Assembly: GCA_016647705.1 (NCBI GenBank)
Contig: CM028338.1
Coordinates: forward strand, 20,481,577 to 20,545,576
Source: Eucommia ulmoides
Lineage: Eukaryota > Streptophyta > Magnoliopsida > Garryales > Eucommiaceae
DNA length: 64,000 nucleotides
Reading direction: 5' to 3'
Of the stretch, positions 9,982 through 21,062 are shown in pieces. Position numbers and translations under genes: made by a program. The notes below the pieces were generated by a model. The model was not told where the DNA came from. It saw only the letters and a program-made list of their open reading frames with translations, and ran no database searches. Positions within the stretch are counted from its first letter, which is position 1. Each line of letters opens with the position of its first letter.

Positions 9982-11143
9982 TGTTGGCCCAATGAGCTAC
10001 CCAAGAGAATGGGTGAATTGAGTAGTTATAAAAATTTAAACAATTAAATCTTTTAACATTTGATAATCAAATAATCAATTTTTCCAAAATCAATTATTAT
10101 ATTCGTTATGCAGCAGATTAGTGTTTATATTCTAAGTGCACATCCAAACAGAATATGATAAAAATAATAACAATGCAGCACACCAATATATATCTTGGTT
10201 TAACAAGCTAGCCTTGCCTAATCTAGTGCCCCGAGCTCTATGGAGATTCGCAACCACTAAACCCTTTGATCCCTTTACCAGGAAAGAACCAAACATTCAT
10301 AACGATTCTTTTACTAGGCTCAGAATCAACCTTTACAATTTTTCTTTTCCTAGACTAAGACCTTATCTTTTTACTAGGTTAAAAACTAACCTAATTTTAT
10401 CATAGGAAGAGTTAAAACCTTACCACATTCACAAGTATCCTTTTTCCAGGTAAGGATGAAACTTTTACAAATCACTCAAATTAATTAAATTCAGGAAGAA
10501 TTAGGATCTAGTTATTTGAAGGGGAAAGAATAACTCAACTTTTTTATACTTAGGACAAAGATTAAACCTCAATTTTTTTCATAGGAGAAAGATAGAAACC
10601 TAACTACCCTAACTAAACACTGGCCCAACTGTGTCTAATCCCCTCAAACTCACAAATACTATAAAATATGAGTTTCGTCTCACAAGGAGCTTCTACCACC
10701 TCAGTACAGATAAACTAATTAATGTCCCGAAATTTACTACATGATAGATACAATGTGAGGTAAATTATTATCTGATTAATAAATAAGTGTGGGTAGCAAA
10801 AATTAAAGCACGTAATCAGATAATCACACAAAATTGTTTTAAAAAGATTTTTCAAGCTTTTAGATTTGAAAATAATTTTCAAACGATCTTAACACCAAGA
10901 AATTAATAATAATATCAAATCAATATGAATAACAATAACTAAGAAATATCTCACCAAGATAACACCAAAGATTGAAAACAGAATCACAAGATAACACAAG
11001 TCGGTAATGCCAAATCAATCAACGGTTTAGATCAATATCTTAACACAATATTTCCCTCGAATAATCTCAGTAGAATAATAACTCTTAGAAAAGCGTAGGA
11101 ACTGATGTTCTTAATGTATTGAACTTTAATCCTGCAAGTCTAA

Positions 11144-11150
11144 TTATATA
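11144..11150 (-). promoter_or_regulatory. TATA box of B 3' LTR
   Basis: Read on the - strand, CTATATAATTAG gives a good TATA box. The equivalent site in the other LTR of B is at about 22223-22230 (TATATATTAG). Confidence 0.5.
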
Positions 11151-11487
11151 GACCAATATCAAGCCCTCCAACGGCTACTTTTCGGAAGATATGCCTCTAA
11201 AAGGCACTCTTAGACCCCATATAATAATATCTTTCAATTATGAGATATTTCACTTAATAATAACTTTCAAAACTCTCAAATAAGTCCAAAAAATATTTCT
11301 CAATTATTAATCACAAAGATAGGAAATATTTAACTATTCAAATTGAGATAATCATTAATTATATGAACCAAATCAATATGAATTCAAAATATGTGGATCA
11401 TATCTTTAACAAGATCAGATCTTCCAAATTTCTTCTTTGGAATTATAAAAAATGGCTAGTTTTTTACCAAAAGACCAAGATCTTCGA

Positions 11488-11915
11488 AATCTCAACCGAA
11501 ATAGTCGATTGACCGATCCAAGCCTGTCGGTTGACCGATTGATTCAACGTAAAAACCAGGCCAAACAGATCATCCAATCGATTGACCGATACTCATTCGG
11601 TTGGTTGATCGATTGGTTCAAAGAGTTTTTCCTGTCAAACTCTAGTAAAGTCGGTTAACCGATTGGTTTAGAGACTTCCACTTTTAAACTCTTAAGCTTA
11701 TCGGTTGACCGATCTCCTTTAGTCGGTTGACTGATCAGTTTAGGGACTTCACATTTTGCTTTGAAAATCTCGTTGTTTCAATCGGTTGACCGATTCTTCT
11801 TGATCAGTTGACTAATTGATGTTGGTTGGTCAATTCCTTTAACAATTTTTGCTCCAAAACCTACTGTTTGATTTAGTCAACCGATTGTTGTTCTCGGTTG
11901 ACAGAATTGACCCTT
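11488..11915 (-). promoter_or_regulatory. TCGGTTGACCGAT motif array in B 3' LTR
   Basis: About ten copies of (A/T)(T/C)CGGTTGACCGAT or close variants occur in pairs, with spacers such as TTCAAAGAGTTTTT (11618-11631) and TTTAGAGACTTCC. The repeated word is an imperfect palindrome containing the W-box core TTGACC. It lies upstream of the TATA box when read on the - strand, so within U3. Confidence 0.65.
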
Positions 11916-12310
11916 AAATTCAACTATACAAACTTTAATCATGATTTTCACTTAGTTTAATTTTTCATTTTCAATTTCACATAAGGAGCACATATTTAAT
12001 CAATAATTAGGATCCTAAAATCTATCATATCAATACACAAAAATATAACTCATTTAATAGTATCATGTGTGATCCTAATTCGGGTTGCATTAAGAGTATA
12101 AGAGTATTGAGTTGTTTTCACCAAATTTCTTCAAGGTCTTCAACACTCTTCATTTCTTCATTGTATCCATCTTTGCACTCTTGATATTTTCTTTATGATA
12201 TCTTCAACATAATCAATAAATGGAACTCTTTTTCTGAAACACTCAATAAACACATTAGTTCCACAAAAAATATCAACCTTTAATTGTTTATCAAAACCTA
12301 GGGATCAACA

Positions 12311-12660
12311 ATCTCCCCATTTTTAATGATGACAATTAATTTTGATACTTTCTTCAAAAAAAAAAAATATAACCACGCTCCTCCTAAATTCGAGGACGGG
12401 AATTTAACTTATGTAAGCATGATCATGAAGACAAATTCAAACAGTTCAACGAATATTCAACATATGCCAAAAAATAAATAAATCAATATAACGATAATGA
12501 TATTAAATAAAGCTCAACATAACCAATTTAACTTAGATCTCTGTTTAATAAGTGCAATGCTTAGGTAAACAAATTCTTAAACATCAACTAACTCGTTTAA
12601 ATATAAAATAATTTCTCTCCCTTTGTCATATCAAAACGTGGGAGCGGAGACTCAAAAACA
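12311..12660 (-). other. B 3' untranslated region and polypurine tract
   Basis: Read on the - strand, this carries a G/A-rich block (GAGGAGCGTGG near 12374-12384), an A/T stretch and AATGGGGAGAT directly at the LTR edge, which serves as the PPT. Element A has corresponding wording (GGTTTAGGGGGAGCGTGG near 26890). No env-like ORF is present. Confidence 0.65.
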
Positions 12661-13596
12661 TCACTCTTGGCATATATCGTTATGCCTAGACATACCTAAA
12701 CCTCGAATAATTTTCATGAACTAATTTTTGCTAAAGGTTTGGTAAAGATATCGGCAAGTTGATTGGAGGTATCAATATCCTCAATAGTAACATCTCTTTT
12801 CTCAATGTGATCACGAATGAAATGATATCTAATCTCTAATCTCTATGTACTTAGTTCGTGAGTGTTGTGTTGGATTTTTACTTAAGCATATAACACTTTT
12901 CTTGTGTCACAATAAGTAGTGATTTCCTCCATACATACTTCAAAATCATTCAGTTGTTGCTTAACATATAGAATTTGAGCATAGCAATTACCAGCTACTA
13001 TATACTCAACCTTAGTAGTAGATAAGGTAATAGATTTCCTTCATACATACTCCAAAATCATTCAATTGTTGCTTAACATATAGAATTTGAGCGCAACAAT
13101 TACAAGCTGCTATATACTTAGCCTTAGTAGTAGATAAGGCAATAGAATTTTAGTTTTTGCTAGACCAAGAAATCAAGGCATGTCCTAAAAAGTGACATAA
13201 CTCGCTTATGCTTTTTCTCTCGACTTTACATTTAGGAAAATCAGCGTAGAAGTAACTAGTTAACTTGAAGTCACTCCCTCTAGGATACCATAATCCTAGG
13301 TCACTTATCCCTTTTAAATAACGAAAGATCTGCTTAACCTCAGTTAAATGCGATTCTTTAGGACAAGATTGAAATCTTGCACACAAGCATACACTAAACA
13401 TTATATCAGGTTTACTAGCAGTAAGATGCAACAAGCTACCAATCGTACCTCGATACATTTTCTCATTTACATTTTCGTCCGTATTATCTTTGTCTATTTT
13501 TGTAGCTGTTGCCATGGAAGTTTTATACTTTTTAGCGCCATCCAAGCCATACTTTTTCAACAAATCTTTGGTGTACTTGGCTTGATTAATAAAAAT
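12660..13596 (-). pseudogene. SIRE B RNase H and RT thumb/connection
   Basis: The - strand open stretch 13150-13563 reads LLKKYGLDGAKKYKTSM, then IGSLLHLTASKPDIMFSVCLCARFQ, YLKGISDLGLWYP and FLGHALISWSSKN. Downstream are SIALSTT-like wording, HSRTKYIEIR (about 12850), HFIRDHIEK and IFTKPLA near 12735. The RNase H middle contains a 112-bp tandem duplication (12921-13144) that repeats the KYIAAGNCCAQILYVKQQLNDFG-like segment (core CCAQILYV), so the reading runs through it twice. Otherwise the frame is well preserved. Confidence 0.85.
12921..13144 (-). repeat. 112-bp tandem duplication inside B RNase H
   Basis: Two copies, starting GATTTCCTCCATACATAC (12921) and GATTTCCTTCATACATAC (13033), share nearly all bases over about 108 bp with roughly ten differences. 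The duplicated segment covers RNase H sequence around AQILYVKQQL. Confidence 0.85.
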
Positions 13597-14151
13597 TCAT
13601 TCTTTGGTTTGTTTGATTTGCAACCCAAGAAAGAAGGTCAACTTCCCCATCATACTCATTTCAAATTCGACCTGCATTATCTTGGCAAATTCTTGACAAA
13701 ATTCCTTATTAGTAGATCTAAAAATAATATCATCAACATAAATATGTACTAATAAGATATCATAATCATTTTTCTTGATAAATAACATTATATTACTAAG
13801 ACTCCGTCGAAAATCATTTTTGATCAAATAGCGTCTAAGTCTCTCATATCAATCTCTCGGAGCTTGTTTGAGTCCATACAAATCCTTTCAAAGTTTAAAC
13901 ACATGATATGGAAGTTTATTACTCTCAAATCCCGGGGGTTGTTCGACATAAACTTCTTTTGCTAGAAAGCCATTCAAGAATGCACGCTTTACATCCATTT
14001 GATATAATTTAAAATTTCATGAACATGCAAATGCAAATAACATTCTAGTATCTTTTAATCAGCTACAGGCGCATAAGTCTTATCATAATCAATTCTCTCT
14101 TTTTGATTATAGCCATGTGCTACTAATCTTGCTTTATTTCTAATTACCATT
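13597..14151 (-). pseudogene. SIRE B reverse transcriptase, C-terminal half of palm
   Basis: On the - strand the RT reads RNKARLVAHGYNQKERIDYDKTYAPVA just left of the insertion at 14152, then YQMDVK, FLNGFLAKEVYVEQPPGFES, DLYGLKQAP and RRYLIKNDF. The catalytic box is intact, HIYVDDIIF, with YVDD at 13729-13740. It ends MSMMGKLTFFLGLQIKQTKE. A few stops occur. The N-terminal part continues at 16729-16774 and beyond 18390, on the far side of two inserted LTRs. Confidence 0.85.
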
Positions 14152-15599
14152 GTCATGACCCGTCTCGAAGTGCCGATATCCTGGACTGGCGTGATGACAT
14201 CATGACATCACGGAAAACAACCAACCAACCATCTATTACACGACAATATGCATATATACAAACAACTCATCATCTATATGAAACTATACATATTTTGCTA
14301 TGGGAATACACCCGTTCCCCAAATATACTAACAACAAAATACCACATAGCTCGTAAAATCCCCAGTATATAAGCAGGGAAAATAAAGCGTCATAATTAAG
14401 TTCCATTCAAATCCAACTAATATAAAAATCATACTAATCACCACGATAAAAAATATCAAATCAACCAATATACGTAAAACACCTAATCTTTAACACACAC
14501 CTCAAACACACACACTGGCCATCCCTAGTGATCGTTTTAACCTCACGATCAGGAGTTTGCAACAGTATCGTACTATCCATAGGATATGCCTTCCTACGAA
14601 CACCCATCACTCCGCCGAAGTGAATAATCACTGCGCAGTATAAACGTCTAACATCACTCTGCCAAAGCAGATAAACATCACTCTGCCGAAGCGGATAAAT
14701 ACTATAGCATCGTCTAATCAACAACATTGTCAAATTAATAACATCATCATCAAATCACAACGTAATGATATCGTCTAATCAATATCGTCAACTCACACAA
14801 CTACCTCTCTTTCCCAAAACCGTCTTTTTATCCAAAAATCATATTTCTCACTTTCTTTTAAAAAGGAAACGTCTGATTTTACTAAAACCATTTTTCCACT
14901 CTTTATTTTTAGAAAACCAAACATATTTAGAAAAACAGATATTTTTCACTCTCGGCTAAACCACCAAATCCAACGAAAACCATTTTCACATTTTTTTCGA
15001 AAACCATCGTAATTTCACCAAAAATCCATTTTTATCAACTCACCCAAAACCTGCTTGATCCACAAAATTTTAAAAGTATCTAATGTAAATACAACCATTT
15101 TCTATCATATATAGATATAAAAATAGTTTGGCAAGAAGACAGTACACTCACCTGGCTATCCGTTCCGAACAGTTTTTACTGACTATCTTCTACCGATACT
15201 CCAGTGCCTGCGAGCCTAATAGTGATAGGGCCTAAATTAATATTTTATGTAAAATAACCGAATCATGCAATGCAGGCCCTAAATTTCGTAATTTCCCCCG
15301 TACCCACTTTTTATTACGAAAAATTGTTATCCGGTAAATTTTGTGTCGTTAATAATTACTGTACGCATTTGTTAATATGGATGGTGACAAGAATTAGTAG
15401 AATTAACGATTCTAAATTATAATCCCGTTTGCTAATAATTCAATTTAATAACATTGGTAATCGATTTAGATTTTACCTGCTCTGAATCGTCCGTCGGTCG
15501 CGAGATAAATTTTTGGATTTTTATTGGGGTGTTTGCGTAATTTTTTTTTTTTCCTTTTTTTTTTTTTCCTTTTCCTGGTTTGCGTTTCTGTTTCCTGTT

Positions 15600-16250
15600 A
15601 CACTGTCTCGCCGCCGCCGATGAGATCTCGCCGTCGATCAAGCCTCGCCGTCCCACCAACCGAACACATGCACCACCAGACAAACAAAGCCACACACTTC
15701 CACGTTTACCCCCATGTACTACCGATCGTCCCCACACCCACACCCACACCCACACACTTACAACTCTCTCTCTAGAGCTTTCCGACGAAAACTCCGGCGA
15801 CCACCATGTACACACAACATGCACACACCTTGCAGGGACAACACACACCAATTGAGCAGAGCCACCAACGTCGTCGCACATGCCGCCGATCGTCACCGTT
15901 GGACAGAACGACAAACCCACGAACACACGTTGCACAATACAAAAAATAGAAAACTAAACAGAGCAGATAGCACACACACATCACAACATCAACAACGGCC
16001 ACCGGACGCTTACCGTCAACCCAGCACACCACCGCCGGCTGCTAAATAGCCCACCGCTGAACTGACCGACAACAACCTCCGACGAAACAGTGACAATCAC
16101 CCCATCGGCACTCCACACCATCGACAATGAACGGGACATGACACTGTCGGCACCACCAACGATCGACGAACGACCGAACGAATCGCTCACACCCACGCTC
16201 GTCGGATCTCACCACCCCTTGACCGCCGGACCTACCCCCCTCTCTCTCCT
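15600..16250. other. GC-rich CCG/CAC block inside the long solo LTR
   Basis: Composition changes sharply from AT-rich to CCG- and CAC-rich wording, including (CACACC)n near 15733-15760. Open frames exist in several phases on both strands, with no recognisable domain and strongly biased residues (H, T, P). I treat it as LTR regulatory or leader DNA, not a gene. Confidence 0.45.
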
Positions 16251-16399
16251 CTATTTCTGCTCTTCCTTATTTTTTCCGTTGAAGATCACTATTGCATGAT
16301 TTAAGTGGATCAATTTATTCCTAGCTTGCCACGTCAATGGATCTCGATCTTTTCTCTCTCTGTCTCTGGTTGCTCTCTCGGCACACACACACCATATGC

Positions 16400-16426
16400 G
16401 TATATATATATATATATATATATATA
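16400..16426. repeat. (TA)n microsatellite
   Basis: About 13 TA units inside the solo LTR at 14152-16728. Confidence 0.9.
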
Positions 16427-16728
16427 GATTTATATAAAACTCTTTTATTCTAATTACTCTTTTCTCCCCCAAATTTCTTTAATTCCTTATTTTAGCCCAA
16501 TTCACCATTTATAATTTTCTTCAAATTGTAATTTCACCCCTAAAAGTTTAAATGTTATCAATTGAAAGACAATTTGAATCCTAAAGGTTGGATTTAATGT
16601 ATACAAATTTATAATTCGCCCCCTAAACTTTTAATTCGGATAATGATTAATTCAATTCTACCTCATATTTTTCCCAATTGCTCTAAAATGCAACTAAAAT
16701 AACGTACGTGCTAAATCGGGGTCTTACA

Positions 16729-16774
16729 ACCATACCATTTCCATCATTTTTATTATGAAAAACCCATTTAGTAC
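16729..16774 (-). pseudogene. 46-bp RT fragment of B between two inserted LTRs
   Basis: The fragment includes one copy of each flanking target duplication (ACCAT at the left, AGTAC at the right). Read on the - strand it encodes the KWVF..KNDGNG segment that belongs between VIGT (left of the Athila LTR) and MVIRNK (at 14150). It proves that the two LTRs entered the same RT exon separately. Confidence 0.8.
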
Positions 16775-18389
16775 TAATAGGTGTGATCTACGTATATATT
16801 TCCAAACCGGTTTTGTTAGTTTTAGAGTATTTTTTATAGTGTTTTTATTATGTTTTAATTACCTTTTATTCTTTTTTATAAATCAGGTATGCGGGGTGAA
16901 AATGTATGAAAACAAAGTGTAAACGATCAGATTGAACCAAAACGGTCGAAGAATGGTTGAAAAACAAGCACGAGAGCAATATTCAGAACAGCAGACCACC
17001 GCCTAGGCGTCCAGACCACCGCCTAGGAGGTGAGAATGTAGAGAGGGCCTAAATCTGCTGGAAGCTCACTACCTAGGTGGTGGAACTGCAGGATGGTCAC
17101 CAAATCCACTGTTATTTTCACCGCTGTAGCGATCACTGAACCGACATACCCAACGCCTAGGCGGTGGCCTCTGCACAGTTTAGATATTTTTTAGGATATT
17201 TTTAGGATATTTTGCCTATTTAATCCATTCTCCTCCCTCATTTTTGGCCTCTCTTGGCATGCTACCACCCTCAGAACATATCTAGGGTGAGGTAGAGGAG
17301 TTTTAGAAGGAGAGCTCACATCCCGAGGGAGAGAAAGACGGCGAAACGATCGTTGAACGTTCTTAGCGGCTAAACTTCGGATGAGGCTAAGTTCTTCGAT
17401 TTCTTCCCTTATTTCTTTAACTTAGGATTTTGTGAGCATATTTAGCTCGTGCTTTCTTGTCAATACAGTTATGGTCGTTAGTTAAACATGGATTGTATAG
17501 GGATTAACAATATATTTATAAATATGTGATTCGTATGATTTCGGTGTTGCGTTTATGTTTGTTCTTCGTAGTTTGATTGTGTTTTCCGTATTATTTGTTT
17601 ATTATGCTTAGAATGATATTCGAAGAATATGGGATTTGACACTTGAAAGAGGTAACCCCAGATTCAGACTAGGGTAAACGGACGCCACGATCCAATAACC
17701 CGTGAGGGAGTTAGATTGTGTACAATCGACGACATTGGGGCAAGACTCACGTGACCTAGGGTTGTTAAGATGTTGAGGATGACTTCTTCGTTAACATGAA
17801 GTCGTGCATTCCCTCGTTTTACATTCGGGAGAGGTGGCGGGGGAGTTTACGAACTGAGATTGTTGATAGAATAAACACAACGCGACGATCCAATAACCCG
17901 GTTGGGAGTTGGATTGTGTGCAATCAATGACGTTGGGATGAGACTCACGTGACCTAGGGTCGTTAAGATGTTGAGAGGGACTTTTTCGTTGACACAAAGT
18001 CATGTATTAGGTCTTACACTCGGGAGAGGTGGCGAGGGAGTTTACGAACTGAGATTGTCAAATAGGTCGAACACCGTAAACGTAAGTTAATCGAGATCGA
18101 ACACGTATTTGTAAACCCAGTTAATCCCTAGACAATTATTTACCCTAAAACATCTCATTATATTAGTATAGTTAATTTAGATTATATTAGTATTAGTATT
18201 AATTAATTAAATACATTTGTTTTTAGCCTAGATAAAGTTAGGTCATGATAAAAGCGGTACTCGATAATAATGACAACCAATCCCTATAGATACAATACCT
18301 GATCTTAAAGATCATATTACACTAAAACTTTGACCTCGTATACTTGCGAGTAGTCAATACGCGAGCGTGTAACAAACGCTCGTCGTACA
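16775..18389 (+). repeat. Athila-type solo LTR, TSD AGTAC
   Basis: This 1615-bp block has perfect 5-bp direct flanks AGTAC (16770-16774 and 18390-18394). It begins TAATAGGTGTGATC (an aged TGATAGGTGT, compare 37952) and ends GCTCGTCGTACA (compare GGGGCGTACA at 39448). It shares the order of landmarks of the Athila 3' LTR: palindrome array (16995-17165), leader, GGTAACCCC..GGGTAAACG block, CACTTGCGAGTAG near the end. It is longer than other copies because of a 198-bp internal tandem duplication. Confidence 0.88.
17681..18060 (+). repeat. 198-bp tandem duplication in Athila solo LTR
   Basis: The segment from ACGATCCAATAACCC (17687) recurs at 17885. Both copies run through GACTCACGTGACCTAGGGT, GTTGAG and TTTACGAACTGAGATTGT. 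The equivalent parts of the LTRs at 2716, 37952 and 52513 hold one copy only. Confidence 0.85.
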
Positions 18390-18960
18390 AGTACCAATTA
18401 CAAGATCAAAGTCCAGTCTAGGAACTAAAGACTACACTTTATTACGTTCAAATTGAACTAATTCGTCTTGCATCATGGAGATCCAAGATTCATTAGTTAA
18501 CGCCTCATTCACATTTTTAGGCTCAATTTGAGATAGAAAAGTAAGATTTATAATATCTCTAAGGGCAGAATGTATACTTACACCTTTTTCGAAATTACCA
18601 ATAATTTATTTTATCGATTGTCTCGGTACTATCTTTGTAGCTTGTGGTAAAGTCGTCTCTCCTTTTGGATCATCAGTCTGTGGTTCATTTATTGTATTTT
18701 CTCCTTGGTTTTGGATTTTTTGTGTACCTGCATCATCATCATCCAAAACCTTTCTCGATACAAATGGATCAAATTACTCAAATACGACATGTATAGATTC
18801 TTTTACTACTAACGTGCGTTTATTATAAACTCTATAAGTTTTACTATTAGTAGCATATCCAAAAAAAATTCCATAATCAGATTTAGCATTAAATTTACCC
18901 AAATTATCCATGCTTTACCGTTAGTAGCATATCCAAGAAAATTCCATAATCAGGTAAACC
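18390..18960 (-). pseudogene. SIRE B integrase C-terminus to RT N-terminus
   Basis: On the - strand it reads DYGIFFGYATNSKTYRVYNKRTLVVKESIHVVF (integrase tail), a variable D/Q-rich linker, and VNEALTNESWISMMQDELVQFERNKV (core ESWISMMQDELVQFE). It then enters LVPRLDFDLVIGT, where the Athila LTR cuts in. The segment repeats an earlier partial reading: the TAGTAGCATATCCAA..CCATAATCAG block occurs twice (18847-18881 and about 18921-18955). The second occurrence joins directly to pre-integrase, so the catalytic integrase core is absent. Confidence 0.8.
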
Positions 18961-19475
18961 ATATACAAGACTTTTCTTAGATAAATTTGAAAGTAATTTC
19001 ATACTAGTATGTCCAAGTCTTCTATGCCATAACAACCTACTTTCAGATAAAGCATTTAAACATGATAAATTTTGAGAGGGGAAATCATCAAATGAACATG
19101 TATAAACATTCTCAAAACGTGATGCAACAAGTAAAATGTTACTGTTATGCTCATTCTTAAATATGCATCTATCATAATAAAAAACAACATTATAAGCTTT
19201 ATCACATAATTAGCTAATACTAAAAAGGTTATATTTATGACCATCTACAAGGAGAACATCTTTAATAACTGTTGACTCATTATCGATATTACCTATACCG
19301 ATAATTTTACCCTTTGGGTTATCTTCAAATGTCACATGACTTCCGTCTTTACGTGTCAAAGACGTAAATTTTGATTTATCTCCCGACATGTGCCGAGAAT
19401 AACCATTATCCAGGAACCATTTTTCCTTACCTATTGATGCTTTTAGAATAACCTGAAAGGAGCACCTCAAATAGT
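18961..19475 (-). pseudogene. SIRE B aspartic protease and pre-integrase
   Basis: On the - strand, IGKEKWFLDNGYSRHMSGDKSKFTSL begins at about 19440. The active site expected as D-S/T-G reads D-N-G. HVTFEDNPKGKIIGIGNID and DVLLVDGHKYNLFSIS follow. A second frame carries SFDDFPSQNLSCLNALSESRLLWHRRLGHTSMKLLS, a well-kept pre-integrase with its H-H pair, ending SLVYGLP where the deletion junction to the integrase tail lies (about 18955). Confidence 0.85.
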
Positions 19476-21030
19476 TCCTAAGTGGTACCCAATCTACGTG
19501 GGTTCGATTTTGTTAGTCAGGACAATTTTAGTTTCTTTAGGAACCCAAAATTGTCTGCATTTATATAATTTAGAAAAACATCTACTAATAGTATGCCTCA
19601 CAACATTACATTTAAAACATTTAACACGATCCCCGATTTCATAAAAGAATTTATGAAATCTCTTTTGTTTAAGTTTTTTTTTGAAACCCAATACCAACTT
19701 TATCAAAGATTCCTCGTGAACTCCCCAAAGGTATTTTAAATTATTCTCACCACCTGTGAATTTGAGAACTATCAAATGTAAATATAACATCTTGGATTTC
19801 AATTCAATGTTTTCAAATTAAAATTTCAAAACTTGCTTGTTAAGTGTGTTAATTGTACTTTGTAGGGCATTAATTTGAGAACACCGGTTTTTATAATCAT
19901 GTGTTAGTTTTTGATAAATATCAAATAAATCATCAAAATCTAAAGGACAAGAAGTAGAATATTTTGGTATCTTATCTTCAGTGGCCATCAAAGCAAGCAT
20001 GGATGAACCGTCACTGCCCGATTTTTCTGAGCTACTTGACTCAGAGTCATCCTAGGTAGCTTTTATTGATTTCTTCTTATTTTTCCTTACATTCTTCTTC
20101 TCCCTTCTCTTTTTCTCTTTCTTTTTCTTTGGCTCGGAACATTCGGATTAGAAATGTCCGGTCTTGTCACAATTGAAGCATTCCACATTGCTCATGTTAA
20201 ATTTTTTCTTTCCTTAGAATATTGATTGAGGCATTTTTTTGAAATTCTTCGTGAGAAGCACCACATCTTTTTCTTGCTCGCTGTCAAGACTGATTTCATC
20301 ACTGTCTTCTTCTTCATCATTTTTTTAAACTTTCAGTTCCAATGACTTCTTTTTGATATTTTTCGTTTCGTTCTCATATCCTCATATAGATGTCTCTTGT
20401 GTCATTAGGTTACCGATAAGATCATCAACAATATAGACTGTAAGATCTTTAGCTTTCTCTGTCGCAGTTACTTTTGGCTCCCAGACTTTAGTCAATGATC
20501 TTAGAATCTTTCTCACTTTATCATCCATAGTATAGGGATTTATAAGGTGATTGAGGTTGTTATAGATATTGTTAAATCTTGTTTACATGTCTTGAATAGA
20601 TTTTGCTTTACCCAGTCTGACTAGTTTGAATGGACGAACTAAGGCATTGATCTTAGACTGTTTCACTTGATTTGTCCCTTCGTGGGTGATTTGCAACTTG
20701 TCGCACAGTTCTTTCGCCGAACTACGACTTGAAACCCTAGTATTTTCGTTAGCATCTAAAGAACAAAACAAAATATTAATAGAAAGTTTCTATTCATCAG
20801 AAGTGGTTAGCTACTTTTTCTTCTTAGGTATTCCATTTTCCTTAGGAATGAATGGACCGTCTTCAATAGCTAGCCACACATCGTAATTAGTGTCTTGAAG
20901 AAAATCAATCATTTTATCCTTTCAAAATGAATAGTTTTCACCTGCTAACAAAGGTGGTTGGTGCATAGAATGCCCCTCATCTAGTGTGCTTATCAGGTGC
21001 GCAATGTGATATGTGTTAGCTAGTGTTTTA
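19476..21030 (-). pseudogene. SIRE B gag
   Basis: On the - strand the reading starts near 21020 (STLDEGHSMHQPPLLAGENYSF), then MIDFLQDTNYDVWLAIEDGPFIPKENG, INILFCSLDANENTR and the open stretch 20583-20771 (core ITHEGTNQVKQSKINALVR). DDLIGNLMTQE, an acid/lysine-rich region and the zinc knuckle ECFNCDKTGHF-stop-SEC follow. All knuckle ligands (C, C, H, C) are present but a TAA (20148-20150 on the + strand as TTA) lies after GHF, exactly where element A has one. The C-terminal half has DLFDIYQKLTHDYKN and FWVPKETK. The total fits SIRE gag. Confidence 0.85.
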
Positions 21031-21044
21031 AGCTAATTGAGCTA

Positions 21045-21062
21045 GATCATCTCAGGTACCAA
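21045..21062 (-). other. Primer binding site of element B
   Basis: Read on the - strand directly after the LTR end CCAACA, the sequence is ATTGGTACCTGAGATGATC. The TGGTACCTGAGA core resembles the plant initiator-Met PBS TGGTATCAGAGC. It confirms that the LTR at 21064-23411 is the 5' LTR. Confidence 0.75.

Larger units (their letters stand above)
9982..12310 (-). repeat. 3' LTR of SIRE element B
   Basis: On the + strand it runs TGTTGGCCCAATG to GGGATCAACA, 2329 bp. It aligns along its full length with 21064-23411, at roughly 90 percent identity over the stretches I compared by eye. On the - strand a TATATAA box lies at 11144-11150 and a motif array at about 11488-11915. The PPT of B lies just beyond 12310. 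Confidence 0.9.
14152..16728 (-). repeat. Long solo LTR (Gypsy-like, unclassified), TSD ACCAT
   Basis: This 2577-bp block interrupts the RT of B. It starts TGTCATGACCCGTC and ends GGGGTCTTACA, giving TG...CA ends. It is flanked on both sides by the perfect 5-bp repeat ACCAT (14147-14151 and 16729-16733). Read on the - strand it begins TGTAAGACCCCGAT, an LTR start resembling plant Gypsy (Tekay/Del-like) LTRs, so - orientation is preferred but not certain. It holds an AT-rich third (14800-15100), a GC-rich CCG/CAC-rich third (15600-16250), T runs near 15540-15570, and (TA)n at 16400-16426. There is no coding domain. Long open frames in the GC-rich part look like composition effects. Confidence 0.8.

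Noticed and set aside
11488..11915. Regularly spaced palindromic repeats reminiscent of a CRISPR array
   Set aside because: Repeats are degenerate, spacing is irregular, they occur in every LTR of the family, and the context is a plant retrotransposon. There are no cas genes.
13348..13752. 134-codon open frame on the + strand
   Set aside because: It is the opposite strand of the well-supported RT/RNase H reading of element B.
15432..15935. 167-codon open frame on the - strand, with other long frames nearby on both strands
   Set aside because: It lies in the GC-rich part of a solo LTR with perfect target repeats, has strongly biased composition, no domain, and competing open frames in several phases. 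This is a composition effect.
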